A DNA stretch of 64,000 bases from Moringa oleifera (Eukaryota; Streptophyta; Magnoliopsida; Brassicales; Moringaceae). This document shows, one piece after another, positions 49,339 to 59,135 of this stretch (position 1 is the first letter of the stretch; every line of letters begins with the position of its first letter). Both the position numbers and the translations under genes were made by a program. The stretch spans positions 4,061,001 through 4,125,000 of the forward strand of contig JAJFZO010000094.1 of assembly GCA_021397835.1 (NCBI GenBank), in the 5' to 3' direction. The notes beneath the pieces are model-generated. The model was given only the letters and a program-made list of their open reading frames with translations, did no database searches and had not been told where the DNA came from.

Positions 49339-52300
49339 GTCTTGTCATTTGTAGTTCATTGATCTTTTTTTTTTCTAGATTTTCATTATTCGAGGTTGAT
49401 AACCATTTTGAGCTTCTTAATTCTATTTGAACGTCATTTCTGTATTATGAATCTCCATTTTATCTGAAATTCATTTATGTAGTCCTATGAACTACATTAA
49501 TTTTTTTGCTAAAGGAATCTGTGCCTTCTCATAAAATTTTCTATTTACCTTCTAAGAACATTTATACTTTACAGGATTGGGTCTGAAGCAGATGGAAGAG
49601 AAGCTTGTAAAATTCTTCACACTGCTGGACCTTCAAAGGTTTCTTATCATCTTGTATCTTCATCTATTCAAACCATGAGACCATAAAGCTTCTTCTGATA
49701 TTTAAAACTTGTTTTCAAACTTGATCTCTTTTAGAATAATTCTTCTGTATGAGTTGACATTTCATGAACTGAACTTCGGTTTGATTTGATAATTAAATTA
49801 CAAAAGGTTTCGCTAGATAGACTTCATCTAGTTATTTCAGTTTCTCTCTTGTTGTGTTGGTAGTTTTTCATTGTGGTTCATTGTGCTAGATGATATTGAA
49901 AGTTCATATATGATTAACTTATCAGGTAAGTTTCATTTCAATGCTGACTTGCTAACCTTCTATAGCCTTTTCGGCAATTTATTTATGCAATCATCACCTA
50001 GTGCTTGATCTGACTCGTTAATGCCATTGAAGTCTTAGAAATATTATGGAAGTAGGATGGATATTGTTGACTGGTAGCTCAACTAACACAATCTCTATGA
50101 TTGGTGTTCTTTGGACCTTGGTGTACGCATCTTGTTACCATTGGTGTTAGGATGCATTTTTCTTGTGACCTCCTTTCATCCACTGTTACCTCTGGAGGCA
50201 ATAAGATGCACTATTACATACTTTGCATCAAGATTTTGTGGCAATACTAAACATTCTGGGTTCAACACCCCACCTGAAGCTTGTTTTTGAACTGCATGTA
50301 AATGTTATTTTACTTCCTACATTTTCTGTATTTTGTAGATGATGTGTGAAATTTAATAAATCTCAGGTGGTGATCACAAGCATAAATATAGAAGGCAATC
50401 TTCTACTTATTGGAAGTCATCAGAAGGACAATGTAGGCCTTTGATCTATGTAATTCTACATGAGGTTTTAAGTTTTGGCTTTCATACTTCTCTGTAATCT
50501 AATCTTATTCTTGAATGTACACCATTATGCTCATTTATGATTGTGTCTATGACTGGAGCATACAGTGAATTTGGAATGTGTTTCCAGTCAGATTGCATAT
50601 TTTATGTTCAGCCTGTGAATTTTCTGGTATCTGCAGACGCATCGAGAAACAAATATGTTTCCTTTTTGAAGAGTCCATGCTTCTTATATTGTTCCTTCAT
50701 GACAATAAATATCAAGAAACCTTAATGTAAGGCAGGCATTAGTCTTTGATGGGTTATTTGATCATCACAAGTTTCACATCACTGCATCATATGGAAATGA
50801 AATGCTGAAACTAATCAGTTGTCAATGCTCTTTTGGAAAATTTCATGTTGCTTATGATAGTATTGGGTGGATGACAACCAATGAACGTGACTTCCTGTCA
50901 AGAAAAACATGGGATAAATGACAGTCTTCTTGTAATGCAAAAATCTGTTACCAGATCAATTGTTCAAGTAACTACAAAATTTGCTACGATTTGCAGACAT
51001 GAGTTCTCTATTTTTATCTGCTGGTTGCTACTCACTGTCTCCTCTTTGAGACACTATGACTGATATGTCTAACTTTCCTTCCGTCAGATTCTGAGTGTTA
51101 GCTAAAAGCATGATGATAACTTAGAGTTTGTATTTGGCTGTTGACTCTCACAAGGCTTACAGTGAACTATTTATTTCTGTGATTAGTGTTATAACTCTTT
51201 TAGTTTGTAAGAGCAAAGCTTATCTTTACCCATCTGAATGGTGATCTTTGATGTTTTTAACTACAGGAACAGCCACCTGAGCAATTCAAAATCATGATAC
51301 CCAGAATTCCTGCATATTTCACGGTATGCAAATTTTTCTTATACATCTGTTTATATGCAGATCCAAATATATAGTGCTAAGACCAGAAATAAACTCTTAA
51401 GCTATCGTCCATAAATTCTATAGTGATCCATATATATCAAAGATCATTGACAAGTAAATATATGTTGAGACATGATTTGTTTAGGACAGTAGTTCTTTTT
51501 CTTTTAACTCTTCCTTGGTGGCTGAGTATGGTATGTCATAAGACTATCAATACAGAAGCATTTGTTGCATTCCTTTGTCCATGTTCTTAATTCCTACTTT
51601 GTTCTTTTCTCCTTTTTCCTTTTTATTATAACATATTCATGTAGACATCGCAAGTTTTTAACTCATGGTGAAAAATATTTCAATATCTGCTACTAGTGTG
51701 TCTAGAATCTTTTAATATATATGTTTTTTCCTGAATCAAACAAAGTAAAGACTTTCCTCTTGGAAATGGTTTTCTTGTGATGCTTATACTGGAGGAATTA
51801 TGTTACTGCTGTTATCAATGACAATTTTCTCCATTTGATTGGTCTTGCATTGAACATTAGAATTTTACTTTTAGGTAAAGCAGCATTATATGATGAACTA
51901 GTTTTTCTTTCTACTGTTGTTAATTCACTTGAACAGTAATAGCTGTTGCAAAGATCCTTAGTTTGATTCATCTATCTGCATGTGCCTGCAGGGGACTGGA
52001 GATTTGACAACTGCTCTGCTGCTTGGTTGGAGTAATGTAATGCCTATTAGCTGCATTCCAAATTAGTCCAACCTCCCAAGTCCTTTGTTTTTCCACTTAT
52101 GTTTTCTTACTATGCTTGCTGGTCTTGCTATTCAGAAATATCCTGATGATCTTGACAAGGCAGCGGAGCTTGCAGTATCGAGCTTGCAGGTTTTTCTTTA
52201 ACCAATTCTAGAGTTGAACTTTTGTTTCTTTCCTAATTCAGTTAACCTGCAGTTAATTTCTTGAGTTCCTAACTATGAGTGCAAACATTTTGAGGATCAT

Positions 52301-53257
52301 CTGCAAATCCTTCGTTCACAGCATCATTTGTCAATATTACTATGTCAGCTTGCTATACTGAACCAATTAACTTCTTGCACTGAATTACTTTCTCCTTCTT
52401 GTCTCTAACCTAAACAGAGACAGATACAGCTGATTGTTTTTGCTTCATTATAACTTCTTATTTTCTCCTCTCTTCTCTTCTTTCCTTGTTTCAACATCAA
52501 TACAGGGATCCTAACAGTTAAAGTGATGATAACCAAGTAAACCCTATCACTCAATTTTTGATCATCTTTCTTTCCCTTCCCCTCCCCAAAGTAAATACAG
52601 TTATGTTGAAGCCTCATTTATCATTGTGATTCAGTTCTAGCCCTTCACCTTAGTAATGATATCTGCGACACTCAACGTATTTGGTTATGTTTTGTAATAA
52701 ATTGACTTTGTTATTTCAATTTATTAAAACGCACGAGATTGCAAAGGAAACAGAATTTAAGGATTCAAGATCAAAAGGGTTTGATACTATTTAATCTTAT
52801 GCTAATGTGTGGATGATGTGCCCCAGGGATGCCACTGCTTTGACTTGGCACCCTCAAATAGGACATTGAACTTCTTTTAGTTTTGAGCCTGTGTGCCTTT
52901 GTTGAAAGCATGTCAAACAACTGAGATGATTTTCATGAGCGGATCTCTAGTTGCGCCATATGTTTGCATGATATTGAAAGTGTTTTCAAATTTTTGCTGT
53001 ATTATGTTCGATGCCTTGTTAACCATCTGAACTACTGTTTGTGGATTTGTGTTGTGATTGAATTTTTATCTCAAATATATTTGATTGGTGGTTTGTACTT
53101 CTACCAATATATGCAGGGAGTTCTAGTAAGGACTGTAACTGATTATGAAAGTGTCGGATATGATCCTGCATCAAGCAGTTTAGAGATTCGCTTGATTCAG
53201 AGCCAGGATGATATTCGCAACCCACAAGTGATGGTCAAAGCTGAAAGATACAACTAA
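42341..53257 (+). CDS. SOS4: Pyridoxal kinase (SOS4/PDXK type), 12 exons
   Basis: The exons are 42341-42418, 44510-44603, 44746-44850, 46214-46297, 47246-47319, 47638-47702, 49575-49638, 50367-50432, 51267-51323, 51992-52036, 52136-52189 and 53117-53257. They total 927 bases (308 residues), and all phases fit. The enzyme phosphorylates pyridoxal, pyridoxine and pyridoxamine with ATP in the vitamin B6 salvage pathway. Arabidopsis SOS4 is the named homologue and affects salt tolerance and root hairs. Visible family marks are [17 protein letters not shown] at the N-terminus, [15 protein letters not shown] (121 on), [14 protein letters not shown], and the anion-hole/catalytic GTGD at 230-233 with the catalytic Asp, ending AERYN. 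No transit peptide is encoded from this ATG, so the product is probably cytosolic. Introns 2 and 5 use GC donors. The 3' end converges on the PCFS-like gene. Confidence 0.96.
42901..42940 (+). other. G-rich tract with G-quadruplex potential in kinase intron 1
   Basis: Two runs of seven G separated by a single T (42923-42937) lie next to GGGGG and GA-rich sequence on the transcribed (sense) strand. They directly follow a T10-C5 tract. This is unusual for such an AT-rich locus. Confidence 0.5.
43065..43525 (+). repeat. Three degenerate tandem units in intron 1 of the pyridoxal kinase gene
   Basis: Each unit carries an ACCAGGCAA-type core (43084, 43253, 43385) followed by gtcaaatcatgcagtg-like sequence, then ttgactgatttrtcat and ggtaagccattac-like blocks. 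Spacing is about 130-170 bases. It has no coding content. Confidence 0.6.
44604..44745 (+). other. GC-AG intron (kinase intron 2)
   Basis: The exon end CACACAG is followed by GCAAGC, and the intron ends TTTTGCAG. The phase-1 junction restores HTGYPTFKG, which fixes the donor. It matches the AG|GCAAG consensus of GC-AG introns. Confidence 0.8.
46478..46522. repeat. Compound (AC)n(AT)n microsatellite in kinase intron 4
   Basis: About ten AC units are followed by about eleven AT units. It is a likely length-polymorphic site. Confidence 0.85.
47320..47637 (+). other. GC-AG intron (kinase intron 5)
   Basis: The exon end CGTGCAAAG is followed by GCAAGC, and the acceptor is TGTGGACAG. The phase-0 junction gives [12 protein letters not shown], as the family needs. 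A second in-frame acceptor lies at 47571. Confidence 0.75.
49311..49338. repeat. (CT)n microsatellite in kinase intron 6
   Basis: About fourteen CT units with one interruption, inside the 1.87-kb intron 47703-49574. Confidence 0.85.
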
Positions 53258-54086
53258 ACTATTCTGAGATATAATCAATGACTGGATGCTGGTATTTTTT
53301 TTGTTAATTTAATTTTGTTGAGGATACATATAATCAAACTTGCAGGGCAGTGGGAAATGAAATGGTCTTCCATCCTGCTCTGTTTTCCCCCATAAGCGTG
53401 AGCTCGAATGCATAAATCAGTCTACAAAATGCAAAATGCTAGTTTAGAAGCTCTAAAGAAACAGTCTTTCTTTTTTCATTTAATTTTATCTTATTGTCCC
53501 AATTATTCGTTAGCAATTTCAAGGAATATGTTCCCTAGTTTTATCAGGAATCTGCAGTTGACATGAAGTAGCGTCCTAATTTGCCGATCTGTAGTATAGC
53601 TATTGGGTTGAAGTAGACCTGAATCTGCAAATTGTTTCAAATTGTCCTCTTTTGTAAGTATTTCCAGGTGTGTTAGAACTACTTGCTCGAGGGCTCCTAC
53701 TTAATATAGTTTATGGTTAAACAAGCTACTCCATTCACAGATTGGCATTGGCTTTACTTGCTATGGTAAGTTTTACATTTATTGGTTGTCACAAATTGCT
53801 TGTAAATTGATGTGAAAATGATTATGAAAATATGATACTAATAAAATGAACTCCATATAATTAACCAGAAAGAGGACAAGAAGAATGCTTATAAATGTTG
53901 ATGTACTTGTAGCAACTTAAAATGCAGCTGCTGCAAGTTCCACTATACATGTAGATCAGTACATAATTCTGGCATGAAAAGAAGTTCCCATCATTTATAC
54001 AAGGAAAATACAACCAAAAACCTAAAAATTGCTGCAAATGCATCAATCTAAATACTCTTGAATGCAGGGCAATAGGCTCTGTAGAT
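53258..54086. other. Convergent 3' UTRs of the kinase and PCFS-like genes
   Basis: The two stop codons are 829 bases apart and face each other, so both 3' UTRs and terminators must share this spacer. No other gene is seen. Confidence 0.6.
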
Positions 54087-55613
54087 TTAATGGACAGGAA
54101 CATCTGCACAGCAAACATGAGTTAATGCCATATCCTGTCTGATATTCTTGGCAGTGACCTTCTTAGTGTCTGGCATGCACTTAACATGTACTATAGGACC
54201 TAACTGAGACCTCTCCATGCCTGTTCTTGTTGTTTCATTGGGTGCATTCAGATAGGCAGCTCCTTTGTACATCCAGTCATCAGCTTCATCGCTGAAGAAA
54301 TCTTCAAATGGTTCTCGACACAATACACATACCTTCTGATCTTCATCAGCAGGAACAATACACTGATCATTATCATCCTTCTTCTCCACCACTGTCTTAG
54401 CATTCAACAACCCAACAAGTGGTTTAGTACCTGTTGCCTCTCCTGCTACACCAGTTAACCACAAATTCACACTCGGAAACCAATTACGTGAAGGCTTTAG
54501 CTTTGACTTCTGCTTCTGATTCAGGTTCTTTGCCATTCGGTTCTTCCTAACGTGCCAATCCATGTGACTCCTATGATCTTCCTGGCAATTGAACCGAACT
54601 CCACAGGTTGCACATTGTCTTGGGAGATCAGAGTATAGGGCACTAATTACATAGTCATTTCGCAATTTAAGTACTGCTGGATTAAATTCAACACCCACAG
54701 CAGATTCATGTTCCTTGTTAAACACATTGGTTTCCTTTTGTTCCCCTCCTGTTAAATGAACCAATCCATTAACTACCAAAGAACTAACCAAATTCAATAA
54801 GTCATTTTTTGCTATATACTGGTCAATCTTTGGGGACATTTGAGGTGAAACAGAAGAAACAACACCATGTAAATTTGACCTTAATCCAAGATCTTGTACA
54901 AGAGGAATTGGATTTGGCAACTGGGTTTGCCTCTGTTTCTGTTCTCGTAGAGAGATCAAGGCATTAGATGTTGAAGAATTAATCAAATCGGAAAAGTCAC
55001 TACACAACCCAAATTGGTTAGGATAAGAAAAAGGAAATACAGGAACTGGATTCGACCCAATCATGTTCATATCAACAGATGTTATACCTCGCCTAATTGT
55101 ACTCAGAGGAGCACCATGGCTATGAATACCATACAGTGGACTCGACATAACTAAAGTATCAACCACAGAGCTCGGTTTCATTGAGTTATTGTTAAACGCC
55201 ATCGTCGATGGCATGACAACAGGTACGGAATCAGACCCAGTCCTTGTTAAAGCAGCATGATCTGGTCGCATTGGCTTAACTTTGCCCAAGACACCATGTT
55301 CTTGCAAAACAGGCACCGCATTTGGAAACCCCGGCGATGAAGAGTTCTTGTTCGCATATGGAGCAACCTTGCTCGGGTTTGTGGATTCAAACAGAGTCCT
55401 AGCGCCTTTTTGCGGTAACGAGAAATAGGGCCGGTTAGGGTGATAACTGTAATGATTATTATCATTACTATTACTATTACTATTATGCGTGAAGTTGCTT
55501 CTTCTTCTCTTGGCATTTAGGTTTTCTTGACATCCAGTCGCAGTTCCCGCCCAGCCTCTTGATTCTCGAGGACGACCATGACCTAGAAACCGATTTGAGG
55601 ATGTTCTCTCCAT
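54087..55613 (-). CDS. PCFS1/PCFS5-like zinc-finger protein (short Pcf11-related), single exon
   Basis: This is an intronless gene of 508 residues from ATG 55611-55613. The N-terminal half is low-complexity, Asn/Ser/Pro-rich (SNSNSNDNN near 45-53). A C2H2 finger follows at 334-354 (C334, C337, H350, H354), CATCGVRFNCQEDHRSHMDW. A second Zn site is likely from C429, C432, H476 and C479 (CVLCREPFEDFFSDEADDWM ... HVKC). This finger pair, with the FEDFF and W-MYK context, is the C-terminal region of plant Pcf11-similar (PCFS) proteins of cleavage/polyadenylation factor II. The N-terminal RNA polymerase CTD-interacting domain found in PCFS4 is absent, as in the short PCFS1/PCFS5 proteins. A nuclear role in mRNA 3' end formation is inferred from the family. 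The gene converges with the pyridoxal kinase gene. Confidence 0.85.
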   Translation of the reverse strand: MERTSSNRFLGHGRPRESRGWAGTATGCQENLNAKRRRSNFTHNSNSNSNDNNHYSYHPNRPYFSLPQKGARTLFESTNPSKVAPYANKNSSSPGFPNAVPVLQEHGVLGKVKPMRPDHAALTRTGSDSVPVVMPSTMAFNNNSMKPSSVVDTLVMSSPLYGIHSHGAPLSTIRRGITSVDMNMIGSNPVPVFPFSYPNQFGLCSDFSDLINSSTSNALISLREQKQRQTQLPNPIPLVQDLGLRSNLHGVVSSVSPQMSPKIDQYIAKNDLLNLVSSLVVNGLVHLTGGEQKETNVFNKEHESAVGVEFNPAVLKLRNDYVISALYSDLPRQCATCGVRFNCQEDHRSHMDWHVRKNRMAKNLNQKQKSKLKPSRNWFPSVNLWLTGVAGEATGTKPLVGLLNAKTVVEKKDDNDQCIVPADEDQKVCVLCREPFEDFFSDEADDWMYKGAAYLNAPNETTRTGMERSQLGPIVHVKCMPDTKKVTAKNIRQDMALTHVCCADVPVH

Positions 55614-55621
55614 TGACGTTG

Positions 55622-55747
55622 TTCCCTTGAAAATATGAGCAAATTCTTCTCCTTTTTCTTGAAAATATGAACGAATTCTTCTCGGTCCCTCGAAATTATG
55701 ATTGAATTCTTCTAGTTCCCTTGAAAATTTGATTCTATTCAGTTTCC
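55622..55747. repeat. Four-copy minisatellite in the leader of the PCFS-like gene
   Basis: Units of 31-32 bases start TTGAAAAT at 55627, TTGAAAAT at 55659, TCGAAATT at 55690 and TTGAAAAT at 55721. Each continues with ATGA...GAATTCTTCT. They begin 9 bases upstream of the start codon, within the probable 5' leader. Confidence 0.75.
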
Positions 55748-58313
55748 AGTTTCCTTCAAGTATAACTCAATTCACTTTCCAACGGAAATCAAATAGCGAA
55801 CTTTCAATTTTCTTAAGCAAATCAACTCACAATCAGAACAAAAAGGAACAGAATCAAGAAAATTTGACAAATTGAAGACAACCAGAGAGGCGGTGGATGA
55901 CCTTTATTTATAAGCACGATCTCCCTTGTGCTCCAAGGCAGAGCGGCCGAACCGCGTTAGCTGGCTTTGCTTTCTGGTCCGCGTTTAAGAATCTGCTTTA
56001 TGACTGCTACAAAACAATTATTTGTTTATGTTTTTTTAGATAAATATTATTTTAAAATTTAGGTTTTGTGTTTTTTATTTAAATTTATTTTTTTAAAAAA
56101 ATTAAATAATAATTATTTAAATTAAATATTAATAAAAATTAAAAATAATATTTTTTATATAATATATAAATAAATTAATGAAATAAAATTTAAATTTCAT
56201 GTTGATCTGATTTTTTAGATTTAAATAATTTTGACTAATTAATTATATACTTTTAAATTTTTAATTAAATAAATTTTTAAAAATATTTTAAATATTAAAA
56301 ATTTTATTTTTTTAAGACTGTATTGAAATACTCTTTTATATTAATAAAAAGTTTTAAATTAGAATTTATAATAAAATATCTCTAATTTAAATGTTTTTAA
56401 TTCTTAAAATTAATTAAAATTAATAAATTAAATTTTTTTGAAAATATTTTAAAATTTAAAGTTGAATTAAAAAGAAAAAATTATTTTTTAATATTTAAAG
56501 ATAAGATAAATGTTATATAAATTTTAAATAATATTTTTATTTTAAAAATTAATATTATATTTTACATTTTCACTAAAATGACAAAAATTAATTATATTTT
56601 TATTGTTAAATTTTTAAAATATTTTTTAAAATTTATATTTTATTTTGAGTCAATTATTTAATTTAAAAAATTTTAATTTAAAAATTATTTTAGTAAAATT
56701 TTTTAAAGTTTTAATAATAATTTTAAAAAATATATTTTCATTACTTAAAAATTTTAAATTTTTTATAATAATAAATTTAAATATATATTTATATACATAA
56801 AAAATTTAAAAAAATTAAATGGTATTTATATTTAAATATATTAAAATTAAAATTAATATAAAAAACTTTTAAATTAAATTATTTTTAATTTATATTTTAA
56901 TGCATCAATTGCATCAATTATACATCTAAATTTTTAATTTAATATACTTAAACTTTGATGAATGTATACAATTATAAACTTGTCTACTTGATTGAGTTCT
57001 TCTGTTTAACTTCATCACTTAAATTTAAGTAATTTTAGATTCACAAACTATTTTTTAAATATTTTAATTTTTTAATGCTATAAAAATTTTTAAAAAATAT
57101 TTTTAAAATTTTAAATTTTTTAATATTTTTAAGATGATAATTTAAATATTTTTTGAGTTAATTATATCAAAAAATATGTATTTTGTTTATTGTTTTAAAT
57201 AAGGATTTAAAAAATTTATATTTTTATTTAATTTTCAATGTGAGACTTTAGTTTATAATTTTTATTAATATTAACAATTTGTGCATATATGTGATGTGCA
57301 CTCAATTTTTATTTTATGTAATTTCTCTAATATCACTTTAAAATATTATCAAAATAAATCAAATATCTTTTGTTCGCTCAAACTTGATAAAATGTATCAA
57401 AAAATAAATATTTTTAAAAATAAAAATAAAAATAAAAAGTATTTTATATATTTTAATAATATATTAAAAATATTGTGATAATTATATAAATAAAAATGAT
57501 ACGTATATTATGTATATTTATAAAATTATTAATATTAATAAAAATTATAAATAAAAATCTTATATTGAGAACTTAATAAAAATATAAGTCTTAAATAGTC
57601 GTAATTTTTTTTTTAAGATCTCAATTTGAGATAATAAGCAAAATGCATGTCCTCTTCATATAATTCATTTTATTTTTTATTTATATTAAACTTTAAGTTA
57701 AAATATATTATAAAAAATTTTAATTGAAATATTTTTAATTTGTTAATATTTTGATAGAATATAAATTAAATTAAAAAATTAATTTTATAATTAATTCGAT
57801 CGATAATTTTATGTGTAAAAAAAAGATAAATTAAAATTTTTTATAATCCCAAAAATTATTAATATTTTTATTCTGAATCTAATTCAATTTATTCTTTGCT
57901 TTTATTATTTTATTTTTATTCACTATTTATATTTTTTAACAAAAAAGAATTAAAAATTTTACTTTGCATTTTCAGGTAAAAATTTGCTACCAACATACAT
58001 AATAACGTCAAATTGCATGTTGATAATAATATTGTTTTCTTAATTTTGATTCAAATAAAAATATTTTTTATTACCAAATTTTTTATGAATATAAAAATTT
58101 TTAATTTGAAATATTAATGTTTAAATTCTTAAAATTTTAGAACTTGGATTATATATCACAAATATTAATGATTTAAATACATAATCTATTTAACTTACAT
58201 TTTAAAATAACTAAAAAATATAAATGATCTATATAAGTATGTAATATAATTTTCATTTTTCCTTTTTTTTAATCTCTGTTTAAGTTGGTGCAATAAAAAT
58301 TCATAGTGAACTG
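55748..58313. other. PCFS-like promoter followed by extreme AT-rich block
   Basis: About 55748-55990 is the presumed leader and promoter of the minus-strand gene. From 56030 on, the DNA is almost only A/T runs with no coding signal, apart from the TIR repeat copy listed separately. Confidence 0.45.
57156..57667. repeat. Terminal-inverted-repeat (MITE-like) element, copy 2
   Basis: The left end AGTTAATTATATCAAAAAAT and its continuation atgtattttgtttatt mirror the right end (the complement of aataagcaaaatgcatgtcc then tcttcatataattc). Internal blocks match copy 1 at 28236-28767 in the same order (caatgtgagacttt, tttataattttt, aatattaaca, gtgatgtgca). It is noncoding. Confidence 0.62.
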
Positions 58314-58316
58314 TAA

Positions 58317-58918
58317 GACCATCTCCAACCCAAAACACCAAATTTAACATCAATTTGGTGTTAAAAAAGAATCTTTTTAAAATATTCTAACACCAAATTT
58401 TTTTCATCTCCAACCCATTGACACCAAATTGGTGTTATAATATTATTTTAATAATATTATTATAATAATTCTTAATAAAAATATTTATAAATATTAATTA
58501 ATTTATAAATATTTTTAAAATAATTAATATAATTTAAACTTTTTATTTTTATTTATATATTTTTAAATAATAATATTAATAGTATATATAATTTTATTAT
58601 TAATTAAATAAATTATTATTAATAATAATTTAAATAAAATAAAATTACATATTGAATATTGGTCTTATTTTGAAAATTTTGATGAGATATTCTTAATGGT
58701 ATAATTTTTTTCTAGTAATATCATATATTTATTAAATTATTAATCAAAAATATATTTGATTTAAAACTTTAAAAAAAGTAATTTATAAAAAAAATATATA
58801 TTTTAATATTTCACCTTGGTGCAGTACTGTAGCTGCACCAATTTGATGACTCGTTGGAGACGGTTCCACCATAATTTTGACGGCAAATTGCCGTTTTGCC
58901 GTCTCATTGGAGATGGCC
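58317..58918. mobile_element. MITE with TAA target duplications just upstream of AAR2
   Basis: The element begins GACCATCTCCAACCC and ends CATTGGAGATGGCC, with TAA on each side (58314-58316 and 58919-58921). The subterminal regions repeat TCTCCAACCC-like words and ACACCAAATT/AATTTGGTGTT palindromes. This 602-base non-autonomous element has the GGCCATCTCCAA-type ends seen in abundant plant MITEs. TAA duplications point to PIF/Harbinger. Its right edge is 217 bases upstream of the AAR2 start codon. Confidence 0.82.
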
Positions 58919-58921
58919 TAA

Positions 58922-59135
58922 GTGAGCATGAGGTAGTCACGTGCCAAAGAGGCTTCTGGAGTTCGCAGCAGACTCTTTACGCAAACAGCTTTCCCCCTCT
59001 CGCTCTGCTCTCTGTCCTTCGTTCCCGTCCGACCGAAAATAAGCAAAAAGGGCCTAACAAGAGGAAGGAAAACTCGAAACTTGATACCCGAATTCAATTA
59101 GCAAACTGTAAGTTCTTGTTTTATAGTGAAAAGAA
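58922..59135 (+). promoter_or_regulatory. Short remaining promoter/leader of AAR2
   Basis: Only 214 bases separate the MITE from the AAR2 ATG. The segment is mixed in composition (cacgtgcc at about 58939, CT-rich at 58990-59030). Transcription probably starts inside it or at the MITE edge. Confidence 0.4.
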
